64,000 nucleotides of DNA. Origin: Bryobacterales bacterium. GTDB lineage: Bacteria; Acidobacteriota; Terriglobia; Bryobacterales; Bryobacteraceae. The first letter of the stretch is position 1; each line of letters begins with the position of its first letter. Shown in pieces: positions 37,518-46,443 of the stretch. The notes under the pieces were generated by a model. It was not told the origin of the DNA, did no database searches, and worked only from the letters and a program-made list of their open reading frames with translations. The DNA is taken from assembly GCA_016713735.1 (NCBI GenBank), contig JADJOP010000037.1, positions 186,001-250,000 of the forward strand, read 5' to 3'. Position numbers and translations under genes: made by a program.

Positions 37518-40358
37518 TTACTCGACGACGAAGTTGGCTTCGCGCACGATGCGCGGTTCTCTCACCACGTGCGCTTCGGACACTACGCGCGGCTCGGACA
37601 CGATCACCGGGGCCATCGGCGGCGCGATGGGCAACTCAATCACCGGGATGTCCTCGGCCGCCTGGATCGGGGCGTTGTGTGTGACGGCCGCGCCGACTTC
37701 GGGGATCTCCTCAAACTCGCGTTCGGGCCGGATGGTGGCCGACTCAAGCGCGTGCAGTGACCGCGGCAGCGTCTCCACCGGCTCCAGCACGGGGATCTCG
37801 GGTGTCTCGATTTCGCTCAGGTCATGAAACCGCCGCGCGCTCACCAGCACGCGTGATTCCAGCGAGGCGACGCTGCGGTTGTAGCTCTCCACGCTGCGCT
37901 CGAGGTTGCGGCGCAGGTCGTCGAGGTGGCCCGTGAAGGCGTTGAGACGGGCATAGAGCGTCTTGCCCAGCTCCCGCACGGTGTTGGCGTTGTCGGCCAG
38001 TTGCTGCTGCCGCCAGCCGTAAGCGGTGGCTTTGAGCAGGGCGATCAACGTGGTGGGCGTGGCGAGAATCACACGGTTTTCCGCACCGAACTCGATCAGC
38101 GAGGGGTCTTCTTCCAGCGCCGCGCTAAACACGGTCTCATTCGGCAGGAAGGCAACCACGAATTCCGGCGTCGAGGCGAACTGCGACCAGTAGGCGGCGC
38201 CGGACAATTTCTGCAAGTGGGCCCGGATGGCGGCCGCATGTTCGCGCAGCTTTGGCGGCGCGCCCGGCCTCGTCGTTGGTTTCCAGCGATTCGAGGTATG
38301 CCGTCAGCGAAACGCTGGCATCCACCACGATGTCGCGGTGATTGGGCAGGTGCACGATCATTTCCGGGTGCGTGCCGTCACCGTTCACATGCTCGCGCTT
38401 CTCGTAGTCGCAATGCTCCACCATGCCCGCCAGTTCGACCACGCGCCGCAGCTGCACCTCGCTCCAGCGGCCATGTCCGCCCAGCGGATGCAGCGCGCGG
38501 GCCAGACCGTTCGTGTCGCGGCGCAGCTCCTTGCCCTGCTGCACGAGACCGGTCACCATCTCGGTGAGGTTGGCCATCGCATCCTGGCGTTCTTTTTCCA
38601 ACTGCCCGATGTTGCTGTCCACCTTGGCCAGCGTTTCGCGAATGGGCCCCATCAACTCGTTTACAGCGGTTGTGTAGGTGGAGGGCTCCGGACGGGCCGT
38701 CTCCTGGATCCGCTCCAGGGCCACGCGCGCAAGGTCGAGAAACTTCTGGTTGTTGGCGTTCAACGCTTCAGCGGCCACGGCGCGGAAGCTGTCGAGCATC
38801 GCCGACTGGTCCGTCTGCGCGGCGGCGGCCGGAGCCGCTTCGGAGGCCTGGTGGCGCAGCGCGTTCAGCTCTTCGGTCAACGCCTGGATGCGCGACTCAG
38901 CTTCGGCGGCCACACCGGCGGCCTGCTCACGTTCAAACTCCGCCTGGCGGCGCGCCTCGGCCAGCGCCTGCTGCCACAGGTCTTCCTGGCGCAGCCGTTC
39001 CTCTGCCAGCAGGGTCTGATGGGAAGCGTCGGCTTCCTGCCGCACCAGCGCCACAGCCTCAGCCACACGCTGCTCGGCCTGCTGCCGGGCTTCTTCTAAT
39101 ACCTGCTGCCAGTGCGCCTCATCCGCAACGGGGGTGGCGGGTTCGGCGGGCACTGCCGCTGCTACCGCTGCTGCGGCGGCTTCCTGCTGCGCGGCCTCCA
39201 ACTTCCGGCCCCACTCAGCATCCGCCTCCTGCCTCGCCAGCGCCACAGCCTCAGCCACGCGCTGTTCGGCCTGCTGCCGGGCTTCTTCCAACACCTGCTG
39301 CCAGTGCGCTTCGTCCACCACGGGGCGGCGGGGCACGGTCCGCAGGCACAGCCCTGCTGCCGGCGGCGGCTTCCTGCTGCGCCGCTTCCAACTTCTTGCC
39401 CCACTCGGCGTCAGCCTCCTGACGCGCCAGCGCCACGGCCTCAGCCACGCGCTGTTCGGCCTGCTGCCGGGCCTCTTCCAATACCTGCTGCCAGTGCGCC
39501 TCGTCCGCAACGGGGGCGGCGGGCGGGCACTGCCGCGACGGCCTCCACAGCGGCGGCGGCTTCCTGCTGCGCGGCCTCCATCTTCCGGCCCCACTCGGCG
39601 TCCGCCTCCTCACGCGCCAGCGCTACGGCCTCGGCCACGCGCTGCTCGGCCTGCTGCCGGGCCTCTTCCAACACCTGCTGCCAGTGCGCCTCGTCCACAA
39701 CGGGCGCGACGGGCACAGCCGCAGCCTCCACAGCGGCGGCGGTTTCCTGCTGCGCCGCTTCCAACTTCTGGCCCCACTCGGCGTCAGCCTCTTGCCTCGC
39801 CAGCGCGACGGCCTCAGTCACGCGCTGTTCGGCCTGCTCCCGCGCTTCAGCCAGCGATTCCCGCAAACGGTCCTCGGCCTGCGCGCGCACATCGGACACC
39901 GTGCGCTGCCACGACTCGCCCGTCTCCACCCGCGCCTGCTCCACGGCCTGACGGACGCGCTCCTGCACCTCCGGACTGTTCTCCACATCCACCGGCGGCA
40001 CGCCCCCATTGGCGGCGGTCTTGGCGTCGGCCACCACCTGCTGCCAGTATTCATCCGACATGCGCCGCGCTTCATTCACGCGCTCGTCGGCCTCGGCGTG
40101 CAGCACCTTCAGCCTCTCGTTCTGCTCGCGCAGACGGTCAATCTCCGCCCGTTCCTGCTCGCGCTCCTTCTCGATCTCGGCGACGCGGGTTTCCTGGACT
40201 TCGGCTTGTTCAGCGAGCGCGGCCCGCTCGGCCTCTCCGGCCTGCTGGCCTTGCGCAATCAGCCCGTTGCGCTCGTTGCGGAACATCATCGAAGCGACAA
40301 AGTACCCAAATGCGACGCCCAGAACGATGCTGATCACGTACATCAGTTGCGTTTCCAC
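37518..40358 (-). pseudogene. rmuC: DNA recombination protein RmuC, enlarged by repeats, three frameshifts
   Basis: RmuC limits inversion and short-repeat recombination and carries a PD-(D/E)XK-like nuclease core. The start is GTG 40358 (GGGAG ribosome-binding site), opening a membrane helix (MYVISIVLGVAFGYFVASMMF). A very long coiled coil follows, with four to five copies of a repeat of about 63 aa (DEAHWQQVLEEARQQAEQRV...). The core in order is LGGHGRWSEVQLRRVVELAGM, PNHRDIVVDASVSLTAYL, FLPNETVFSAALEEDPSL, ILATPTTLIALLKATAYGW. Three frame changes are needed, near 39530, 39345 and 38262; the last is one extra A in AAAG. Corrected length is about 945 aa, twice the usual RmuC. Confidence 0.85.
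39020..39760 (-). repeat. Tandem repeat of about 190 bp in rmuC (four units)
   Basis: Four near-identical units encode DEAHWQQVLEEARQQAEQRVAEAVALARQEADAEWG and a variable Ala/Val/Pro linker. The conserved GTGCGCCT block recurs at 39112, 39304, 39494 and 39684, i.e. at spacings of 192, 190 and 190. A multiple of three is expected, so the two 190 spacings each imply an indel. A divergent fifth unit lies at about 39800-39900. Confidence 0.85.
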
Positions 40359-40507
40359 GGTAATCTCCCGTCTGCAAAAACTCACTTGAATATCGACCAC
40401 GCAGGTTCAAAGGTTTAGGGCGGATTGAGGAGGCAGACCGCCCCCACGGGGGGAGCCGGCCCGCCCGAGGCCCCCCGCCGGGCCACCCGCCGGCCGTGCG
40501 CGGCTTA

Positions 40508-40513
40508 TATAAT
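40508..40513 (+). promoter_or_regulatory. -10 hexamer TATAAT, 9 nt before start
   Basis: A perfect TATAAT, with a further TTATA before it, lies 9 nt upstream of the ATG at 40523, so the leader is at most a few nucleotides. It is the likely promoter of the NagX-like gene and the two sulfatases behind it. Confidence 0.5.
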
Positions 40514-40522
40514 GCCCTTCCG

Positions 40523-41635
40523 ATGGCTGCTGTCGCTGCTCCGCCCCTCCCCGCCGCCTCCACCCCGGATACGGCGACGGCGCGCGTCTTCTCGATCGAC
40601 GCCTTCCGCGGGTTCACCATGATCTGGATGTTTTCCAACGCTTTCGGACTGCACCATCTGAAAGACATCCCCTGGATCGCCCCGCTCCAGTTCCAGTTCA
40701 CCCACGCCCAATGGCACGGCTTCAACGCCTGGGACATGATTCAACCTTTCTTCATGTTCATCGTCGGGGCGGCCATGCCCTGGGCTTTCGACAAACGCCG
40801 CGCGGCCGGCGAAAGCGAACGGCACATTTTCCTGCACGTGCTCAAGCGCTGCGGAATGCTGCTGTTCTGGGGCATCGTGGCCCGCTCGATCAGCGCCGGG
40901 CGGCCCAACCTCGACCTGATCAACGTCCTCGGCCAGCTCTCGTTCACCTACCTGGCGGCCTTCCTCGTGCTCGACCGCGGCTGGCGCGTCCAGGCCGGCA
41001 CGGCGCTCGGCCTGCTGGCCCTCCACTGGGGCTTTTACAACTTCACCTCCGGCGAGGGCATCACCGGCCCCTACGAGCAGAACGCCAATCCCGGCTACTG
41101 GCTCGACGGCCTGCTGCTGGGCAAACACTGGGGCGGCGGCTACGCCACCATCAACTGCGTCTCCTCGGCGGCCAACACCATCTTCGGCGTCATGGCCGGC
41201 TGGCTCATCAAGAGCACGCGCACCGACGGCGCCAAGCTGCGAACCCTCGCCGGCTGGGGCGCGGCGGCGCTGGTGGCCGGGCTCGCCCTCGGCGCGGTGA
41301 TCCCCGTCAATAAGAAGATCTGGACCGCCTCGTTCGCCTTCGCCAGCACCGGCATCACGCTCTGGACGCTGGCCGCGTTCTACTATGCCTGCGACGTGAA
41401 ACGCTCGCGCCGCTGGGCCCAGGTCGGCGCCATTGTCGGCGCGAACTCCATCTTCATCTACCTCTTCCACGAAATGCTCCACGGCTGGATGGAGCGCGCC
41501 GCGGCGGCCCTGCTCGGCTGGCCCATCGAGTGGTGGGGACCATGGGGCAAGGCGCTGGCCACCTGCGCCGCCGTGGCGTTCCAAATCTATGTCTGCGTCT
41601 GGCTCTACCGGAGAAAGATCTTCTTTAAGCTATGA
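40523..41635 (+). CDS. DUF5009 / heparan-glucosaminide N-acetyltransferase-like membrane protein
   Basis: About 370 aa from ATG 40523, multipass membrane protein of the NagX/HGSNAT-like (DUF5009, formerly DUF1624-like) family. The hallmark RVFSIDAFRGFTMIWM and FNAWDMIQPFFMFIVGAAMPWAF are present, with HHLKDIPW and later GANSIFIYLFHEML near the last helix. The human homologue acetylates glucosamine in heparan sulfate breakdown, using a His. In bacteria the family acts in GlcNAc or chitin use. Its stop overlaps the start of the following sulfatase (ATGA), which supports a role in sulfated amino-sugar glycans. Confidence 0.85.
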   Translation: MAAVAAPPLPAASTPDTATARVFSIDAFRGFTMIWMFSNAFGLHHLKDIPWIAPLQFQFTHAQWHGFNAWDMIQPFFMFIVGAAMPWAFDKRRAAGESERHIFLHVLKRCGMLLFWGIVARSISAGRPNLDLINVLGQLSFTYLAAFLVLDRGWRVQAGTALGLLALHWGFYNFTSGEGITGPYEQNANPGYWLDGLLLGKHWGGGYATINCVSSAANTIFGVMAGWLIKSTRTDGAKLRTLAGWGAAALVAGLALGAVIPVNKKIWTASFAFASTGITLWTLAAFYYACDVKRSRRWAQVGAIVGANSIFIYLFHEMLHGWMERAAAALLGWPIEWWGPWGKALATCAAVAFQIYVCVWLYRRKIFFKL

Positions 41636-43074
41636 GTACACTCACTTCGCGACGGTCGTTTCTGGCCTCGGCGCTGAGCGCGGGGGTGGGCGCGGGGCTG
41701 GGCCAAACCAAACGCCCGCCCAACATCATCGTCATCCTCATCGACGACTACGGCTGGCGCGACCTCGGCTGCTACGGCAGCACCTTCTACGAAACGCCCA
41801 ACCTCGACCGTTTCGCCGCCGAAGGCGTGCGCTTCACCAACGGCTATGCCGCCTGCCCGGTCTGCTCGCCGACGCGGGCCAGCATCGTCACCGGCCAGTA
41901 CCCCGTGCGCTCGGGCGTCACCGATTGGATCGCCGGACGCAAACAGTGGCCCACGGCCAAGGCGCTCTGCCCGCGCACGCGCACCGAACTGCCGCTCGAA
42001 CACGTGACGCTGGCCGAGGCGCTCAAGCCCGCCGGCTACGTCGCGGCCAGCATCGGCAAATGGCATCTCGGCGGCGACGGCTTCTCGCCCATCGAGCAGG
42101 GCTTCGCACTCAACGCGGGCGGCACCTCAGCCGGCTCGCCGCGCTCCTGGTGGCCGCCCTACAACATCCCCTCGCTCACTGACCCGCCGCCGGAGCAGGA
42201 CGAATACCTCGCCCACTACCTCACGCGCCGCGCCGGGATGTTCATCGAGCAGAATAAAGACCGCCCGTTCTTCCTCTACCTGCCCCACTTCAGCGTTCAC
42301 ATCCCGCTCGGCGCGCCGCCGAAGCTGGTGGAAAAGTACAAGCGCAAGGTGGCCGACGGGTCGAAGCAAGGCGACCCGGTCTACGGCGCGATGGTCGAAG
42401 CCATGGACGACGCCGTGGGCATCCTGATGCGCAAACTCGACACGCTCGGGCTGGCCGAAAACACGCTCGTCTTCTTCCTTGCCGACAACGGCGGGCTGCG
42501 CTACGAGGGCGGCCGCAAAGAGTATGTCACCGACAACGCGCCGCTGCGCGCCGGCAAGGGGCATCTCTACGAAGGCGGCATCCGCGTGCCGTATATGGTG
42601 CGCTGGAAAGGGACCATCAAGCCCGCCACCAGCGACGCGCCGGTGTGTTCAGTCGACATCTTCCCCACGGCAATGGCGGCGGCGGGTGTCGCCGCGCCCG
42701 CCAACCTCGATGGCGTGAGCCTGCTGCCCCTGTTGCAGAGCGGGCGTGCCCCGAAGCGCGAAGCCCTCTACTGGCACTATCCGCATTACTCCAATCAAGG
42801 CGGCGCGCCGGGCGGCGTCATTCGCGAAGGCGACTGGAAGCTGATCGAGTTCTACGAGGACAACCGCCTCGAACTCTACAACCTGAAGACCGACCTCGGC
42901 GAACGCACCAACCTCTCCCAGCGCGAGGCCAAGCGCGCCCGCGCCATGCAGGCCAAACTCGACCGCTGGCGCAAAGCGGCCAAAGCCATCATGCCCACGC
43001 CCAACCCTGGCTACGATCCGGCCAAGGCTGATCAGGGGCTGACCGGAGCCGAGCCGCCGACACCTCCCGCATAA
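41632..43074 (+). CDS. Sulfatase, Tat-exported
   Basis: 480 aa. Twin-arginine leader MSTLTSRRSFLASALSAG, then metal-site IDDYGWRDLGCYG, active-site CSPTR within PVCSPTRASIVTGQYP (about 82-86, the Cys to be converted to formylglycine), GKWHLGGDG, FSVHIPLG, FFLADNGG and WKLIEFYEDN. Length and motifs are intact. Translationally coupled to the NagX-like gene, and 31 nt before a second sulfatase, so sulfatases for the same glycan are probably co-expressed. Confidence 0.93.
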   Translation: MSTLTSRRSFLASALSAGVGAGLGQTKRPPNIIVILIDDYGWRDLGCYGSTFYETPNLDRFAAEGVRFTNGYAACPVCSPTRASIVTGQYPVRSGVTDWIAGRKQWPTAKALCPRTRTELPLEHVTLAEALKPAGYVAASIGKWHLGGDGFSPIEQGFALNAGGTSAGSPRSWWPPYNIPSLTDPPPEQDEYLAHYLTRRAGMFIEQNKDRPFFLYLPHFSVHIPLGAPPKLVEKYKRKVADGSKQGDPVYGAMVEAMDDAVGILMRKLDTLGLAENTLVFFLADNGGLRYEGGRKEYVTDNAPLRAGKGHLYEGGIRVPYMVRWKGTIKPATSDAPVCSVDIFPTAMAAAGVAAPANLDGVSLLPLLQSGRAPKREALYWHYPHYSNQGGAPGGVIREGDWKLIEFYEDNRLELYNLKTDLGERTNLSQREAKRARAMQAKLDRWRKAAKAIMPTPNPGYDPAKADQGLTGAEPPTPPA

Positions 43075-43105
43075 GACCCGTTGCGTACAAGGAAAGCGAC
43101 ACGAC

Positions 43106-44761
43106 ATGACCAACATCACCCGCCGCACCGCCGCCGCGGCCCTGGCCGCCCCCTTCGTTCACACCGCCAAGGCCCAGGCCACACGCCCGCCCAACGTCAT
43201 CCTCGTCATCAGCGACGACCAGGGCTACGGCGATCTCTCGCTGCACGGCAACCCGCACCTGACGACGCCCCACACCGACCGCGTGGGCGCCGAGAGCGTC
43301 CAGTTCTCCCAGTTCCAGGTGTGCCCGGTGTGTTCGCCCACGCGCTCGTCGCTCATGACGGGCCGTTACAATTACCGCACCGGCGTGGAGGACACCTTTC
43401 TCGGCCGCTCCATGATGTGGCCCGACGAAGTGACGCTGCCCGAGATGCTCAAGCCCGCCGGCTACACCACGGGCATCTTCGGCAAGTGGCATCTCGGCGA
43501 CAACTATCCGCTGCGGCCGGTGGACCAGGGCTTCGACGAGTCAGTGGTCTGCACCGGCGGCGGCCTGACGCAGCCCTCCGACCCTCCCGGCAATCTCTAC
43601 ACCGATCCGCTGCTCAAGGTGAACGGCAAGTGGGAGCGGCGCAGCGGCTACTGCACCGACATCTTCTTCAACGAGACCATCCGTTTCCTCGAACGCAACC
43701 GCCGCAACCCGTTCTTTGTCTACCTGCCCACCAACGCCCCGCACACGCCGCTGCAGATCGCCGACGAATACTGGAAGCCGTTCGCCGCCAAGGGGCTCGA
43801 TGAGACGACGGCCAAGGTCTACGGCATGTGCCGCAACCTGGACGACAACATGGGGCGCCTGCTGGCGGCCATGCAGCGGCTCGGCGTGAACGACAACACG
43901 ATCCTCATCTTCATGACCGACAACGGCCCGCAGCAGGTCCGCTACAACGCCGGCATGCGCGGGCGCAAGGGCACGGTCTACCAGGGCGGCATCCGCGTGC
44001 CGTTCTTCTTCCGCTGGCCGGCGCAATTGAAGCCGGCCAAGGTCGACCGCATCGCCGCCCACATCGACGTCGCCCCGACCATCGCCGCCCTCTGCGGCGG
44101 CAAGCTGCCCTCGGACCGCATCATCGACGGCAAGAGCCTGGCGCCGCTGCTGCGCGGCGAGTCGGCTGCGTGGCCTGACCGCACGCTCTACACGCAATGG
44201 CATCGCGGCGAGGTGCCGGAACTCTTCCGCGCCTGCGCCGCACGCTCGCAGCAATACAAGCTCATCGACGGCAAGGAACTCTACGACCTCAGCGCCGATC
44301 CGGAGGAGAAAAACGACATCGCCGCGCGGCAGCCGGCCGTGGTGGCCACCATGCGCCGCGGCGTCGAACAGTGGTACCGCTCTGTGGCCGCCGAGCGCAA
44401 CTTCGCCCCGCCGCGCATTGCTCTGGGCGCTCCGCAGGAAAATCCGGTGACGCTCACGCGGCAGGACTGGCGCGGAACGAAAGCCGGTTGGGACCCGGCG
44501 TCGGTCGGCCACTGGGAGGTGGAGGTGGCCCGCGCCGGACGCTTCGACGTGACGGTGCGCTTTGCCAAAACGTCCGCCCCCGGCGAGGCCGCGGTGAAGC
44601 TCGGTGCCTTCTCCGGCTCGGCGAAGTTCGACGCCGGCGCTGAGTCGGCCACCGTCGCGGCCACGCTCGCCAAAGGTCCGGCGCAGTTGAGCCCGCTGGT
44701 GAACGTGGGCGGCTCAGCGCTCGGCGCGCTCTATGTCGACGTGAATCGCAAGGGCGACTGA
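43106..44761 (+). CDS. Sulfatase with C-terminal beta-sandwich domain
   Basis: 551 aa, preceded by AAGGAAAG. Tat-like leader MTNITRRTAAAALAAPFVHTAKAQ, ISDDQGYGDLSLHG, active-site CSPTR in VCSPTRSSLMTGRYN (about 74-78), FGKWHLGD, FMTDNGPQ and QYKLIDGKELYDL. The last 115 residues (GHWEVEVARAGRFDVTVRFAK, PLVNVGGSALGALYVDV) form an additional beta sandwich that may bind carbohydrate. Such an appendage is less usual for a sulfatase. The gene ends 17 nt before the FHA-PP2C gene. Confidence 0.92.
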   Translation: MTNITRRTAAAALAAPFVHTAKAQATRPPNVILVISDDQGYGDLSLHGNPHLTTPHTDRVGAESVQFSQFQVCPVCSPTRSSLMTGRYNYRTGVEDTFLGRSMMWPDEVTLPEMLKPAGYTTGIFGKWHLGDNYPLRPVDQGFDESVVCTGGGLTQPSDPPGNLYTDPLLKVNGKWERRSGYCTDIFFNETIRFLERNRRNPFFVYLPTNAPHTPLQIADEYWKPFAAKGLDETTAKVYGMCRNLDDNMGRLLAAMQRLGVNDNTILIFMTDNGPQQVRYNAGMRGRKGTVYQGGIRVPFFFRWPAQLKPAKVDRIAAHIDVAPTIAALCGGKLPSDRIIDGKSLAPLLRGESAAWPDRTLYTQWHRGEVPELFRACAARSQQYKLIDGKELYDLSADPEEKNDIAARQPAVVATMRRGVEQWYRSVAAERNFAPPRIALGAPQENPVTLTRQDWRGTKAGWDPASVGHWEVEVARAGRFDVTVRFAKTSAPGEAAVKLGAFSGSAKFDAGAESATVAATLAKGPAQLSPLVNVGGSALGALYVDVNRKGD

Positions 44762-44763
44762 GC

Positions 44764-44771
44764 GATACTGT
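44764..44771 (+). promoter_or_regulatory. -10-like GATACTGT upstream of FHA-PP2C gene
   Basis: GATACT, or TACTGT shifted by two, sits 7-9 nt before the GTG start at 44779, directly after the sulfatase stop. Confidence 0.3.
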
Positions 44772-44778
44772 CCCTACG

Positions 44779-46437
44779 GTGACCCCGACGACCCTTTCGC
44801 TGATCATCACGCTCCAGGACGGCACGCGGCGCATCTTTCCGCTCAACTCAAACCGCGTCTCCTTGGGCCGGTCAGCCGACAACGACCTGGCCTACCCCGA
44901 GGACGCCGTGCTCTCGCGCCGCCACCTGCTGCTCGAATACGACATGGGCGACTGGCACGCGCTCGATCTCGGTTCGAAGAACGGCACCACCTACAACGGC
45001 GAACGGCTGGCCCAGCGCACCAAGCTCCTCTCCGGCGACCGCCTCGTGGCCGGGCGCGTCACGCTGCAATACCAGGACCCGGCGCAGGCCATGGAAAAGA
45101 CCGTCATGTTCGTGCGCGACGAGTTTGAAAGCACGATGGTCGGCAACAGCGTCGTGACCTCGCTCGACAAACTGGTGGGCGGCAGCGCATCAAGCATCGA
45201 ACAGGCGCTCAACGCCGGCATCATCACCGGCGCGGCGCGCATCCAGGCGCTGATGGAGGCCGGCCGCGAGCTCTCCGGCCACCGCCCGCTGGCCGAGTTG
45301 TTTGAAGTGATCCTCGACCTGGCAATTAAGAGCGTGGGCGCGCGGCGCGGCATGCTGGCCACGGTCGACAACGGCCACCTCAGCGTGCGCGCCTTCCGCG
45401 GCGAAGGGCTGCGCGTGAGCGAGGCCGTGCGCGACCGCGTGCTCACCACCCGCGCCTCCATGCTCGTCGAAGACGTGCATGCCGACGAGATTCTGAAAGC
45501 CTCGCACACCATCGTCGCCCAGTCCGTGCGCCGCCTCATGGCCGTTCCGCTGCAAACCAAGGACGAGGTGATCGGCCTCATCTACGTCGATTCCAACGAC
45601 CTGCTGCGGCGCTTCACGGCCGAGGACCTGAACCTGCTCACCGTGATGGCCAACGTCGCCGCCATCCGCATCGAAAACGCCCGGCTGGTGGAGGTGGAGC
45701 AGGCCGAACGCGTGCTCACCAAGGAGATCGAACAGGCCGCCGACATCCAGCGCAACCTGCTGCCGCGCGAGGCCCCGGCCATCGCTTCGCTCGACGTGGA
45801 CGGCCTCAGCATCCCCTGCCGCTCGGTGGGCGGCGACTACTTCGACTACCTCAGGCTCTCCGGCAACCGCCTCGGCGTCATCGTCGGCGATGTGGCCGGC
45901 AAGGGCATGTCGGCGGCTCTGCTCATGTCGAGCCTGCAGGCCCGCGTGCAGGTGTTGAGCGAAGAGGTCGACGACCTCGCCCAGTTCCTCACCCGCCTCA
46001 ACCGCAGCGTATCGGCCACCTGCCCGGGGAACCGCTTCATCACCTTCTTCATCGCCGTCATCGACGCGGCCACGGGCGACTTCACCTACGCCAACGCCGG
46101 CCACAACCCGCCCTACCTCGTGCGCGCCGATGGCCGGCTGGAATCGCTGCGCGGCGGCGGCCCGGTGCTGGGCGTGCTGAAGGCCATGCAGTATGGCGCG
46201 TTTCAAGGCAGGCTCGACCGCGGCGACATGATTGTGATGTATAGCGACGGCGCCACCGAAGCGGTGGCCAGCGACGGCGAAGAGTTCGGCGAAGAGCGCT
46301 TCGAAGAGGCGCTGCGCCAGACGGCCGGCCTCAGCTCGAGCGAGGTGCTCGCCCTGCTCCAACAGCGGCTGGAACAGTTCATGGGCGTCGCTCCGTCGGC
46401 CGACGACCTGACGCTGGTGGCCGTTCGCCGCCTATAA
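44779..46437 (+). CDS. FHA-GAF-PP2C (SpoIIE-type) phosphatase
   Basis: 552 aa cytosolic signalling protein with a GTG start. The FHA domain (about 20-100) has LGRSADNDL, SRRHLLL and LGSKNGTTYNGE for phosphothreonine binding. A GAF domain follows (about 160-310). A short helical linker (about 312-340: EQAERVLTKEIEQAADIQRNLLP) precedes the SpoIIE-like PP2C domain (about 345-550), with metal-site GGDYFDYL, GDVAGKGMSAAL, NAGHNPPYLV and MYSDGATEA. Proteins of this plan are stress-response phosphatases of anti-anti-sigma type. No sigma, anti-sigma or STAS gene is adjacent except the STAS domain of the following transporter. Confidence 0.9.
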   Translation: MTPTTLSLIITLQDGTRRIFPLNSNRVSLGRSADNDLAYPEDAVLSRRHLLLEYDMGDWHALDLGSKNGTTYNGERLAQRTKLLSGDRLVAGRVTLQYQDPAQAMEKTVMFVRDEFESTMVGNSVVTSLDKLVGGSASSIEQALNAGIITGAARIQALMEAGRELSGHRPLAELFEVILDLAIKSVGARRGMLATVDNGHLSVRAFRGEGLRVSEAVRDRVLTTRASMLVEDVHADEILKASHTIVAQSVRRLMAVPLQTKDEVIGLIYVDSNDLLRRFTAEDLNLLTVMANVAAIRIENARLVEVEQAERVLTKEIEQAADIQRNLLPREAPAIASLDVDGLSIPCRSVGGDYFDYLRLSGNRLGVIVGDVAGKGMSAALLMSSLQARVQVLSEEVDDLAQFLTRLNRSVSATCPGNRFITFFIAVIDAATGDFTYANAGHNPPYLVRADGRLESLRGGGPVLGVLKAMQYGAFQGRLDRGDMIVMYSDGATEAVASDGEEFGEERFEEALRQTAGLSSSEVLALLQQRLEQFMGVAPSADDLTLVAVRRL

Positions 46438-46443
46438 TAAATT

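Noticed and set aside
39020..39760. CRISPR array or satellite
   Set aside because: The units are 190 bp, protein coding and contiguous, without short repeats and unique spacers.
45190..46362. Minus-strand frame of 390 codons opposite the FHA-PP2C gene
   Set aside because: Antisense shadow; the plus-strand gene has complete FHA, GAF and PP2C motifs.
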